Assembly: GCF_000960995.1 (NCBI RefSeq)
Contig: NZ_CP009435.1
Location: 3,348,001-3,412,000 of the forward strand
Length of the DNA: 64,000 nucleotides
Origin: Burkholderia glumae LMG 2196 = ATCC 33617
GTDB lineage: Bacteria; Pseudomonadota; Gammaproteobacteria; Burkholderiales; Burkholderiaceae
Direction of reading: 5' to 3'
Positions 17,769 through 25,876 of the stretch are shown one piece after another (positions within the stretch are counted from its first letter, which is position 1; the number at the start of each line of letters is the position of its first letter). A model generated the notes under the pieces. It had not been told where the DNA came from. It was given only the letters and a program-made list of their open reading frames with translations, and did not search any database. A program made the position numbers and the translations under genes.

Positions 17769-18217
17769 ACCGCGCGCCCGGCCCGCCCTGGCCGGCAAAA
17801 AGGCCCGGGCGGCGCAAGCGGCCGCGACGAAGCCGGTCTGCGTGACGCGCTCCGGTTCGGGTTAACCACCAAGCCGGGGATCGCCACCGGCCCACCCGCC
17901 GCTTTCCTTCGTACTTCGGAACAATCCGGCAGCACGCCGCCTCGCGTGCCGAGCGCGCGAGCCGTGACACGTCGAATCCCGCGCGAGGCGCGGCTCGGCG
18001 GCCGAGATGGCGGTAGCCCCCATCCGGCGCAGTCGCGATCGTGCGGCAGGGCTTCGCGGTATGCCGGACGCGCAACCGTCACCCGTCATCGCGGCGGCGG
18101 CAAAGCACTGGCCGCCTGTCATGCCGCCGCCGCATTGTGAATTTTCATGGCACCTCTCAATTTTCTTGCCGGAACATCCGTAAGCACAGGAAATTGGCGA
18201 CACTGCGGAGGTAACCC
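17769..18217. promoter_or_regulatory. Intergenic region upstream of the second chemoreceptor
   Basis: 449 bp between the sugar permease and the next chemoreceptor gene. The last 90 bp are less GC-rich and should contain the chemoreceptor promoter. I could not identify a flagellar sigma-28 promoter with confidence. No gene seen. Confidence 0.4.
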
Positions 18218-19933
18218 ATGAAAGCCCTGAATAACCTGAAGATTGGCGTACGACTCGGCGGTGCGTTCGCCGTTACGCTTGCCCTGCTCTGCATGGTTGG
18301 AGCGCTTGCCCTGATTCAAGCCTCCCGAATCCACGACAACACCACGGACCTCGCCGCCAATTGGCTGCCGAGCGTGCAGACGCTCGGCGACGTTCGCGCC
18401 TACGCGAACACGGTGCGCCGCTCGTCGATCAGCCGGCTCGTCGCGTTGGACGAGCAGGAGCGCAGTTCCTACTGGGCGCGGCACGAAACGGCTGCCGCCA
18501 AGCTGGACGCGACGATGAAAAAGTACGAGCAATTCATCGCCTCGCCGGAGGAAGGCGAACTCTTTCGTCAGATCAAGACCGCATGGGCGGCCTATAGCGC
18601 GACGGACGCACGGCTGCACCAGCTCATGCAAGACACCGATCATTTCGATGACGCCCGGCGCCTGGCCGCCGGGGATTCTTCCAGGTTGTTTGCCACGTTC
18701 GCCGATCTCGTGGAACAGGATATCGCGTTGAACGCGGCAGGCGCGGCGCGCGCGAGCGCGGAAGCGGACGCATCGTATCGCGGCGCGATTTGGCTGACCT
18801 CGGTGCTGATCATCATCGCGCTCGGCATGAGCATGGTGGTGGCCTACTTCATCACGCGCTCGATCACCACGCCGATCCGCACCTCGGTGAGCATCGCCGA
18901 AACGGTGGCGCGCGGCGACCTGACCTCCCGGATCGAGGTGGCCGGCAGGGACGAGACGAGCCAGCTGTTGCGCGCGCTGAAAAGCATGAACGAGCGGCTG
19001 GCCGAGGTGGTGGGCCGGGTGCGTGCCGGCAGCGACAGCATCGCCACCGGCGCGTCGCAGATCGCCGCCGGCAATAGCGATTTGAGCCAGCGCACCGAGG
19101 AGCAGGCGGCATCGCTCGAAGAGACGGCGGCGAGCATGGAGCAGCTCACGGCCACGGTCAAGCAGAACACCGAGAGCGCGCAACAGGGCAACAGCCTGGC
19201 GGCCAACGCTTCCGAGGTGGCCAGGCGCGGGGGCGACGTGGTCGGACGCGTGGTCACCACCATGCGCGAAATCTCGGCCAGCTCGGCCAAGGTCGGCGAG
19301 ATCATTTCGGTTATCGAAGGGATCGCGTTCCAGACCAATATCCTGGCACTCAACGCCGCGGTGGAGGCGGCGCGGGCGGGGGACCAAGGGCGCGGCTTCG
19401 CGGTGGTGGCGGGCGAGGTTCGCACGCTCGCCCAGCGCAGCGCCACCGCCGCGAAGGAGATCAAGACGCTGATCGAGAGTTCGGTGGAGCGGGTCCAGGC
19501 GGGCTCGGGGCTCGTCGACGAGGCCGGCCGGACGATGGAGGAAGTGGTGCAATCGGTGCAGCGCGTGGCGGACCTGATGGGCGAAATCTCGGCGGCATCG
19601 GTCGAGCAACGCACCGGCATCGAGCAGGTCAACATCGCGGTGACGCAAATGGACGAGGTCACGCAGCAAAACGCGGCCTTGGTCGAAGAGGCGTCTGCCG
19701 CGGCGCAATCGATGGCGGCCCAATCGAACGCGCTGCGCGAAACGGTATCCATTTTCCGACTGGATCTCCACTCGCAGCCGAGCGTCGCGCCGGCAAGGCC
19801 CTCGTCCGGCCTCCCGGTGGCACCGGCCAAGGTGCCGGTCAAGGCGCCGGCCAAGGCTCGGTCGATGCCCGTGCGAGACGGCGCACCCGCGCCCAAGCCA
19901 AGCGACGGCTCAAGCGAATGGGCGTCGTTTTGA
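18218..19933 (+). CDS. Methyl-accepting chemotaxis protein
   Basis: 571 residues, start ATG 18218 with GGAGG six bases upstream. It has an N-terminal helix (about 12-32), a Tar-like 4HB periplasmic sensor (about 33-190), a second helix (TSVLIIIALGMSMVVAYFI), HAMP, and a conserved signalling tip (GIAFQTNILALNAAVEAARAG, then GRGFAVVAGEVRTLAQRS). A Pro/Ala/Lys-rich linker of about 50 residues leads to the terminal EWASF, an xWxxF CheR-tether motif. Methylation-helix sequences resemble those of the 10687-12372 receptor, so the two are class paralogues, while their periplasmic sensors differ. The ligand is unknown; adjacency to the sugar importer may be coincidental. Confidence 0.93.
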   Translation: MKALNNLKIGVRLGGAFAVTLALLCMVGALALIQASRIHDNTTDLAANWLPSVQTLGDVRAYANTVRRSSISRLVALDEQERSSYWARHETAAAKLDATMKKYEQFIASPEEGELFRQIKTAWAAYSATDARLHQLMQDTDHFDDARRLAAGDSSRLFATFADLVEQDIALNAAGAARASAEADASYRGAIWLTSVLIIIALGMSMVVAYFITRSITTPIRTSVSIAETVARGDLTSRIEVAGRDETSQLLRALKSMNERLAEVVGRVRAGSDSIATGASQIAAGNSDLSQRTEEQAASLEETAASMEQLTATVKQNTESAQQGNSLAANASEVARRGGDVVGRVVTTMREISASSAKVGEIISVIEGIAFQTNILALNAAVEAARAGDQGRGFAVVAGEVRTLAQRSATAAKEIKTLIESSVERVQAGSGLVDEAGRTMEEVVQSVQRVADLMGEISAASVEQRTGIEQVNIAVTQMDEVTQQNAALVEEASAAAQSMAAQSNALRETVSIFRLDLHSQPSVAPARPSSGLPVAPAKVPVKAPAKARSMPVRDGAPAPKPSDGSSEWASF

Positions 19934-20163
19934 GGCGCAACACGGCGCGCCGATCTCGTGAACGGTCGCGAACTCGGCTCTCGCCGTGCTGCAACCATGC
20001 GGGCCGACGCGCGCGGCCCGACCACGCCGCGCCTGTCGTCGGATCGCGGTAGCCGGCGCGTGGCGAAGCCATCTCGCCGGGGAGGACGGCGCCCGCTGCG
20101 GACCGCTGCGGACTGCGGGCGATTCCTGCAGCTTCCGCCGGCAGGCGCGCCGCGTCCAAGGCT

Positions 20164-20832
20164 TCAACCCAGCATTGCAAGCGCGCTTGCCAGCACCGCC
20201 TGCCTGAATGCCCTGGGTCGCTTGGGCAGCACCGAGAACGGACCCAGCACGTGGCCATAGGAGACCGTCTTGCTGATTGCGTTGACGAGCAGCATGAACA
20301 TGATCTGCGCATCCTGCGGCGGCACCGCAGCGGCGTCGATCGCGTCGGCGAGCAAGGGCACCAGGACGTCGTGATAAGGCCGCACGAGGCGCTCGATCAG
20401 TACGTCCAGGCGTGCCCCGCTCTCGGTTGCCGCGGTCGAGAAGAACATGCCGACGTCGGGGGTGGCGAACACCTGGTCGATCAGCAGCGACAGCGCCGCC
20501 TCCACGCGTTCGCGCGCGCCTAGCCCGGCGTCGTCGCGCAACCTTCCGGTCTTCTCGATCAGCGGTGCGGCTTCGCCGGCGATCCGCTCCACCACGGCGA
20601 GCCACAAGGACTCCTTCGAGCCGAAATGATGCGCGACGAGGGCCGGGTCGACGCCCGACGCCTTCGCGATCTCGCGCACGCTGGTGGCCTCATAGCCACG
20701 CCGCGCAAACGCGATGCGCGCATTGCGCAGCAGCGCGTCGGCGCCGCCCGCCTCGTTGGCAGCGGGACGCCCGCGCGCGCGACGCGGCGTGACGCCGGCG
20801 GCGGGCCGGGCGTGGTGGTTCGACGGTTTCAT
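20164..20832 (-). CDS. TetR/AcrR-family transcriptional regulator
   Basis: 222 residues. A basic N-terminus precedes the HTH (ARIAFARRGYEATSVREIAK, then GVDPALVAHHFGSKESLWLAV, about residues 38-80) and a helical ligand domain. The start is ATG 20832 (MKPSNHHARP). It diverges from the type II NADH dehydrogenase gene, with 143 bp between them containing a good sigma-70 promoter, so repression of that dehydrogenase is the simplest hypothesis. The effector is unknown. Confidence 0.88.
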   Translation of the reverse strand: MKPSNHHARPAAGVTPRRARGRPAANEAGGADALLRNARIAFARRGYEATSVREIAKASGVDPALVAHHFGSKESLWLAVVERIAGEAAPLIEKTGRLRDDAGLGARERVEAALSLLIDQVFATPDVGMFFSTAATESGARLDVLIERLVRPYHDVLVPLLADAIDAAAVPPQDAQIMFMLLVNAISKTVSYGHVLGPFSVLPKRPRAFRQAVLASALAMLG

Positions 20833-20914
20833 GGGTGGTGATCTGCAGCGTTAATCCCGGAACTCGAAATTCTAACCGCTGCCCAGCCCCGCCTCGTCCC
20901 CGCTCGTTCTTTGT

Positions 20915-20943
20915 TTGACAGCGGCACGTCCGGAACGTAGCAT
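20915..20943 (+). promoter_or_regulatory. Sigma-70 promoter for the NADH dehydrogenase gene
   Basis: TTGACA (20915-20920), 17-bp spacer and TAGCAT (20938-20943) lie 33 bp upstream of the dehydrogenase start. The spacer holds a near-palindrome, ACGTCCGGAACGT, which could be the operator of the divergent TetR protein. Confidence 0.6.
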
Positions 20944-20975
20944 CGCTTAATTCATCACTTGAAGATTTATTTTCA

Positions 20976-22268
20976 ATGAGCCGAACCAAGCGTATCGTGA
21001 TCGTGGGTGGTGGCATTGCCGGGCTCCTGCTCGCGACGAAACTGGGCGACACGCTCGGCCGCACGGGCCGAGCCCAGGTCACGCTGATCGACAGGAGCGC
21101 CACCCACATCTGGAAGCCGATGCTGCACACCATCGCGGCCGGCACGCGCGACGTGCAGCAGCAGCAGGTGATCTATCTCGCACACGCGCGCGAGCACGGC
21201 TTCCACTACCAGCCCGGGGAAATGGAGGGGCTGGACCGCGACGCACGCACCGTCAGGTTGGCCGAGCTGAGGGCGCCGTCGGGAGAGGTGGTGGTCGGCG
21301 CGCGCAGCGTCGAATACGACGTGCTGATTCTCGCGCTCGGCAGCCGCGCGAACGATTTCGGTACGCCGGGCGTGCTGGAGCATTGCCATTTCATCGATAG
21401 CCAGGCACAGGCCGAGGCCTTCAACGAAGCGCTACGTATCCGGGTCTTCCAGAGCGTGGTATCGAACAGCCCGTTGCGCGTCTCGATAGTCGGCGCGGGC
21501 GCTACCGGAGTCGAGCTGGCCGCCGAGTTGAGCCGTCTGCTCGAAGTCGCCGGCAGCTACGGCGATCCGGCCATCCGGTCACGCCTGAACCTGACGCTAT
21601 ACGAAAGCGCGCCCCGCATACTCGCGGCGTTTCCGGCCGCTGTGTCGGAGTCGAGCGAGGCGCAGTTGCGGCGCATCGGATTCAGTGTCCGGACCGGTAC
21701 ACGCATCACCGCCGCCCGCCCCGATGGTTTCGCGCTCGGCGACGGCAGCGCGCAGCCGGCCGATCTCATGGTGTGGGCGGCCGGCGTGAAGGCGCCCGAG
21801 TTCCTCGGCAAGCTCGACGCCATCACGTCGAACCGCTCGAACCAGATCTGCATCCGGCCAAGCTTGCAGTCGCTCGACGACGATCATATTTTCGCGCTCG
21901 GCGACTGCTCCACGCTGACGCTGCCGGGCGCCGAGCGCCCGCTCGCCCCCACGGCCCAGGTCGCGACACAACAGGCGCGTTTTCTGGCCCGGCATCTGCC
22001 GGACTGGCTCAGCACCGGCAAGCTGCCCGACTTCGCCTTTCACGACTTCGGCGCCCTGGTCTCGCTTAGCGACTACAACGCGTTCGGCACGCTCGGCCAG
22101 TTCGGGTTCTTCCGCGGGGGGTTCGTCAAGGGACGCTTCGCGCAACTGAGTCACGCGATGCTGTACCGGCAGCATCAACAGGCCTTGCATGGATTTCGCA
22201 AGGCGACGTTGCTGTGGACCGCCGAGCGCATCAACGCGCTCGTGCAGCCGCGCATACGCCTGGTCTGA
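20976..22268 (+). CDS. ndh: Type II NADH dehydrogenase (NDH-2-like NAD/FAD oxidoreductase)
   Basis: 430 residues. FAD-binding IVIVGGGIAGLLLATKLG at the N-terminus, NAD-binding VSIVGAGATGVELAAELSRLL in the middle, and HIFALGDCSTL (second FAD motif) follow the NDH-2 plan. The IWKPMLHTIAAGT segment is also typical. Such enzymes pass electrons from NADH to quinone at the inner membrane without pumping protons. The C-terminal 60 residues carry the amphipathic membrane-anchoring region. The start is ATG 20976, behind the promoter at 20915. The divergent TetR gene may adjust NADH/quinone balance. Confidence 0.9.
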   Translation: MSRTKRIVIVGGGIAGLLLATKLGDTLGRTGRAQVTLIDRSATHIWKPMLHTIAAGTRDVQQQQVIYLAHAREHGFHYQPGEMEGLDRDARTVRLAELRAPSGEVVVGARSVEYDVLILALGSRANDFGTPGVLEHCHFIDSQAQAEAFNEALRIRVFQSVVSNSPLRVSIVGAGATGVELAAELSRLLEVAGSYGDPAIRSRLNLTLYESAPRILAAFPAAVSESSEAQLRRIGFSVRTGTRITAARPDGFALGDGSAQPADLMVWAAGVKAPEFLGKLDAITSNRSNQICIRPSLQSLDDDHIFALGDCSTLTLPGAERPLAPTAQVATQQARFLARHLPDWLSTGKLPDFAFHDFGALVSLSDYNAFGTLGQFGFFRGGFVKGRFAQLSHAMLYRQHQQALHGFRKATLLWTAERINALVQPRIRLV

Positions 22269-22345
22269 TCCAGGCGCGTGCTTCGCCGCGCATCAGGGCG
22301 GGCCGCTGCGATATCGATTGCCGATCCGGTAGCCGACAGGGGCGT

Positions 22346-22933
22346 CTATGCCTTTCTGGCAATCATGCGGCGCACTACCTTGGCGGACGAGGAACTCGTC
22401 ACTTGCTCATCAAGGACAATAGCCGCGTCGGACAGCGCTCGCAGAACCATGGAAGGATCCAAGGCGGCATAGAGCCGTCCGTGTTCGTCGCGCCGATCGT
22501 CGCCCTCGATGACCCGCCAGCTCAGGTACAGGGTGCCGCCCGGCGCGGTGATGTCCAGCAGTTTGCGCACCGCAGGCACGATCAGCCCAGCCTCCAGGTG
22601 CATGAGGACCGTTTCGCAGAGCACGTTTTGAAAACTGGCGTCGGCAACGCCCTCGAGCTCCGGCAGAGCGGCAACCTGAAACGGGACGTCGGGATGGCGC
22701 CGCCGAGCCTCTTGCAGCAAGCCCTTCGAAGGCTCGAAGCCCACGGCTGGGAAACCATTTGCTGTCAGCCAGGCCGCATCGCGGCCGCTGCCGCAGCCGA
22801 TATCCGCCGTGCGTCCCGGACGAAAGTGCTTCCTTACGAGCGCGTACCAGTCCTCCGCCGGCGGTTGCGCTTCCCAGTCTTCGGCAAACGACGCGGAATT
22901 TGTGTCGTAGGCGCTCAGGGTTCTCGTATCCAT
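22346..22933 (-). CDS. Class I SAM-dependent methyltransferase
   Basis: 195 residues starting at ATG 22933 (MDTRTLSAYDTNSASFAEDW). Motif I is TADIGCGSGRDAAWL (about 43-57), then AVGFEPSKGLLQEARRRHP (motif II acidic region) and the post-motif LLDITAPGGTLYLSW. The start of the protein (YDTNSASFAEDW) resembles tellurite-resistance/UbiE-like small-molecule methyltransferases. The substrate is unknown. It is convergent with ndh and lies near two further detoxification-type genes. No recognisable promoter motif. Confidence 0.8.
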   Translation of the reverse strand: MDTRTLSAYDTNSASFAEDWEAQPPAEDWYALVRKHFRPGRTADIGCGSGRDAAWLTANGFPAVGFEPSKGLLQEARRRHPDVPFQVAALPELEGVADASFQNVLCETVLMHLEAGLIVPAVRKLLDITAPGGTLYLSWRVIEGDDRRDEHGRLYAALDPSMVLRALSDAAIVLDEQVTSSSSAKVVRRMIARKA

Positions 22934-23114
22934 AGGTTTTTGTTCCTGCAGTGTCCGGCGTGTCCTGGACGCGGCGGCAGAGAAACAACGTGCCGGTGCG
23001 GGACTGCTATCTCCGCATCAACATCGCGGCTCTCATGTCGGGCCCGTGGCCGTAAACCGCTGCCGGTTCATCCGCGCTCCAGCGTCTTGACGCGGTGACG
23101 ACTGCGCACCCGCG

Positions 23115-23504
23115 CTAGGCATCGCCGCTTGGTGCTCGACCGCCATCGATCGGCTGGCCGAACTTGATCAGATTGCCATCGGGATCAAACACATAGAGTT
23201 CCGCCATACCCCATTCCCGTTCGGCGACCTGCCCGAGCGCAGGCAACCGCATTGCCAGTTCCGCATGAAGTGCGTAGACATCATCGACGCGCACATAGCA
23301 CGAGGTGTTTTCTGCGATGTGCTTCTCGTCGCACAGCCAGAAGTGAATCTCGACCTCGCCTCTCGCAGCGATCCCATACGAGAAGTTATGGACGTGCCGA
23401 GTCCCAAACCCCAGGACATCCTCGAAGAAGCGCAAGGTCCGCGCGATGTCGAGCGAGGCGAGAACGGGTATAGCCTTACCAAACGCCAGCTTGCTGTTCG
23501 ACAT
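23115..23504 (-). CDS. VOC-superfamily protein, bleomycin-resistance/glyoxalase type
   Basis: 129 residues with one vicinal-oxygen-chelate unit: AIPVLASLDIARTLRFFEDVLGF, then EIHFWLCDEKHIAENTSCYVRVDDV, then ELYVFDPDGNLIKFGQP. The lack of a full set of metal ligands, together with the short length, fits drug-binding (bleomycin-resistance-like) proteins rather than glyoxalase I. Such proteins dimerise and sequester antibiotics. Its position next to the SoxR block fits a toxicant-response role. The actual ligand is unknown. Confidence 0.8.
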   Translation of the reverse strand: MSNSKLAFGKAIPVLASLDIARTLRFFEDVLGFGTRHVHNFSYGIAARGEVEIHFWLCDEKHIAENTSCYVRVDDVYALHAELAMRLPALGQVAEREWGMAELYVFDPDGNLIKFGQPIDGGRAPSGDA

Positions 23505-23724
23505 GAGCCCGCTCGTTCAGTCAAATAGGTAGGGTGGCAATTGTCGGCAATCCGGGCCAGTCTGTCGAGCGTCGCAAATTGGACGATGGCCGGCTGGCGC
23601 ACTGGCCGGGGCGGCCAGTGCTTCACCGTCGGACGCCGTGGCGCGCCGGCGCAGGCAGCAGGTGCGTCCCCGCCCGCCGGGCCCCCAGCCATCCCGGCCA
23701 ACCCCAGCCGCCTGCAACGCCGCG

Positions 23725-24366
23725 CTACGGGCCAACGATCTCGCTGCGCATGCCGTCCATGACAAAAACCTCACCGTCTTTCAAGGTTTGATATGGCAGT
23801 TGGTGGCGCGCGTAGAAAGCAACTTCCTCGCCGACCGCTACCGACTCGGGATGATCGGATTCGAAATGCACGACAAGGGAAAACGGCAGGATTCCAAGCC
23901 CGTCCCAGATCACGGCCGGGTCGTATCCACGGGGGACTTCCACGGGGTCGCTGACGCAATCGAGCGCGCGCAGCGTGCTCGACGCAATGATCGCCGCCGC
24001 ACTGAATTCCGCGTAGACGATTCTGTCGCGCGAGAGCAAATCCACTATCGCGGTGTCGAATCCGCTCTGCTTCATCGCGCGGCGAAGTATGAATGCGTTC
24101 CCACCATTGATCCATACCGCGTCGAACCGGGCAAGAGCCTCGCCTATGCGATCGGTATTGCCGAAGAAGTGCCTGAGATCGATTTCTTGCGCGCTAAACC
24201 CCAGCGCGCGCAGTTTGGCCGTCTGGCTCTCCAGCCATTGCGCGCGGGCCGATTCGCGATGGTCAAGCGCGTTGACGATGACGGCCGCGCGCATTTGGCC
24301 GCCGACCAGGCCCGCGAGCCGTTCCGGGCGGGCACCCACATCGAAGGACGAGAGATAGATACGCAC
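23725..24366 (-). CDS. Peptidase S51 (PepE-like dipeptidase E) family protein
   Basis: 213 residues from GTG 24366 (GGAG eight bases upstream), beginning VRIYLSSFDVGARPERL. It keeps DAVWINGGNAFILRRAMK, the nucleophile-elbow region YAEFSAAAIIAS (usually GxSAGA) and a His in LVVHFESDH. S51 enzymes cleave Asp-X dipeptides or act as cyanophycinase-type hydrolases. The altered residues around the catalytic Ser (EFSAAA) make the substrate uncertain. As sequenced it is also in frame with the upstream methyltransferase because of a frameshift in that gene, so a fused product is possible. It belongs to the leftward soxR transcription unit. Confidence 0.75.
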   Translation of the reverse strand: MRIYLSSFDVGARPERLAGLVGGQMRAAVIVNALDHRESARAQWLESQTAKLRALGFSAQEIDLRHFFGNTDRIGEALARFDAVWINGGNAFILRRAMKQSGFDTAIVDLLSRDRIVYAEFSAAAIIASSTLRALDCVSDPVEVPRGYDPAVIWDGLGILPFSLVVHFESDHPESVAVGEEVAFYARHQLPYQTLKDGEVFVMDGMRSEIVGP

Positions 24367-24464
24367 CGGAAAGTCTCCGCAACGGCTAGGTACGGGTAAA
24401 TATACAAGCTCTGTCGAGCGCCCGGCGCCATCCGCGTAGCTTGCCGAACGTCGCCGCGCCGCCG

Positions 24465-25293
24465 CTAGGCGGCAGTGGCCTGAACCAGACGAAGGCCCCA
24501 ACCCGTCTGCAGGCGTCCTGCTTTCATCCTGCAGGGGCGCGAGCGCCGACGACAGTTCGTGCTTCAGCCGTGCACGTGCCTGCTCCGGCATCCTGTCGGC
24601 ATCGTAGGTGTCGAGCATGTCCAAGCAGAACTGCTCGGCCGTAGGCGTCCAGTCGATCTCGAGGTCTTCAAACGCGATGTCGACAAACTCGGAGCCTAGC
24701 AGTTCCCGCCAACCGCCTTCGCTGCGCGTGCGCGCGTCACCGAGCCGACACTGCGGGGGGGACGCCCGCGCAATCGGCCCGAAGATGTCCGAAAAGACTT
24801 CGCCGACCCTGCCAGTCAAGAAGGTCCGCCCGACGATCGCGGAAAAGGTGCCGCCCTTGCGGAGTATCCGGCGAATCTCACGGATTACCCGCTCGATATC
24901 ATCCATCAGCATCAGCGCCATGTGCAACAGCACATAGTCCACCGAGCCGTTAGCGAGCGACACCTGTTGCGCTCGCTCCCTGAGCAATCGCACCTCGCAC
25001 GGCAAGGCTTGCCTGGCGGCACTCAACTCGCCGTCACTGATGTCCACGCCGATCAGCTTCGTTTCCGCCTTGCCCCTGTCGCTCAGAATCTGCAGCAGTG
25101 GCCCGTCGCCACAAGCCAGGTCGAGCACCGTCCGCGAGATCGCATCGTTCGGTACGCGATACGCCAATGCGTGATAGGAAGAAAGGTATTCTGCCTGTAC
25201 AGATCGTGCCGGCCGATTGCCGAAGGCGCGACGGGTGGCGCCGGCCCGGCGGCGATGAAAGTCTTTCAAATAGGCTTCTGCGTGGGAGACCAT
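24465..25293 (-). pseudogene. Class I SAM-dependent methyltransferase with a terminal frameshift
   Basis: The product starts at ATG 25293 (MVSHAEAYLKDFHRRRAG). It has motif I VLDLACGDGPLLQILSDRG, LIGVDISDGELSAARQ, VDYVLLHMALMLMDD and IRRILRKGGTFSAIVGRTF. After LAPLQDES an extra base (T at about 24519 on the plus strand) shifts the frame. Removing it restores RLQTGWGLRLVQATAA and a TAG stop at 24465-24467, a normal methyltransferase end. As sequenced, the frame instead runs on into the S51 peptidase. Either a real +1 mutation or a sequencing error would explain this. It starts 13 bp after soxR, so it is co-transcribed with it. The substrate is unknown. Confidence 0.72.
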
Positions 25294-25306
25294 GCGTGTG
25301 CAATCT

Positions 25307-25792
25307 TCAACGCCGCCCGCGGCGGCCATCCTTGGCCAAGGTTGTACTCGGCGTATCGCCTTGTAGATAGCGCGGGCCACTTCCGAGTCGATGCGCGATA
25401 TCGCCCGGATTATGGAGCGCGCACGCCTTGAGCGACAGGCACCCGCAGCCCACGCAAGATGCGAGCCTGTCGCGCAATGCGACGAGCCTATCAATGCGCG
25501 CCTGAAGCAGAGGTTGCCACGCCCGCGACAGCCGCGCCCAGTCCTGCTTTGTCGGAGTGCGCTGCCCCGGCAGGGAGTCGAGGGCCGCTTGAATGTCCGA
25601 AAGGCTCAGTCCGACGGCCTGCGCCGCACGAATGAATCCGACCCGGCGCAGCGCCTCCCGCCGGTACTGGCGTTGACCGCCGGCAGCTCGGGTGCTGCTG
25701 ATCAGCCCTTGATCGTCATAGAAGCGGATTGCGCTCACTGCTACACCCGAGCGTTTCGCCAGTTCGCCGATTGTGATTGTTCCCTCGTTCAC
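25307..25792 (-). CDS. soxR: Redox-sensitive MerR-family activator SoxR
   Basis: 161 residues. The MerR-type HTH is ITIGELAKRSGVAVSAIRFYDDQGLI. A dimerisation coiled coil follows, then the [2Fe-2S] motif CVGCGCLSLKAC (CX2CXCX5C), which is diagnostic of SoxR. SoxR is activated when redox-cycling compounds oxidise its cluster. The preferred start is GTG 25792; the frame stays open to 25843, but that extension would overlay the SoxR box and promoter at 25813-25843. The divergent gene carries the operator, so SoxR probably activates that gene and may influence its own transcription. In non-enteric bacteria SoxR usually controls small sets of detoxification genes directly, as here. Confidence 0.92.
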   Translation of the reverse strand: MNEGTITIGELAKRSGVAVSAIRFYDDQGLISSTRAAGGQRQYRREALRRVGFIRAAQAVGLSLSDIQAALDSLPGQRTPTKQDWARLSRAWQPLLQARIDRLVALRDRLASCVGCGCLSLKACALHNPGDIAHRLGSGPRYLQGDTPSTTLAKDGRRGRR

Positions 25793-25812
25793 GAAGCTTC
25801 CCCGCACATGTG

Positions 25813-25843
25813 TTGACCTCAAGTTTACTTGAACCTGTACCAT
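25813..25843 (+). promoter_or_regulatory. SoxR-dependent promoter with SoxR box
   Basis: TTGACC (-35, 25813-25818), a 19-bp spacer and TACCAT (-10, 25838-25843) drive the rightward gene. The overlong 19-bp spacer is the hallmark of MerR/SoxR-activated promoters. The spacer contains the SoxR box CCTCAAGTTTACTTGAAC (25817-25834), very close to the known soxS operator, with perfect TCAAGT/ACTTGA half-sites. The predicted transcript would start near 25850, about 27 bp before the ATG. Confidence 0.88.
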
Positions 25844-25876
25844 GCAGCTTCATTCCCGGAATCAGGAGGCAGCCAT

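Noticed and set aside
17775..17815. Possible terminator after the second sugar permease
   Set aside because: Arms are imperfect and no T-run follows; evidence too weak to annotate.
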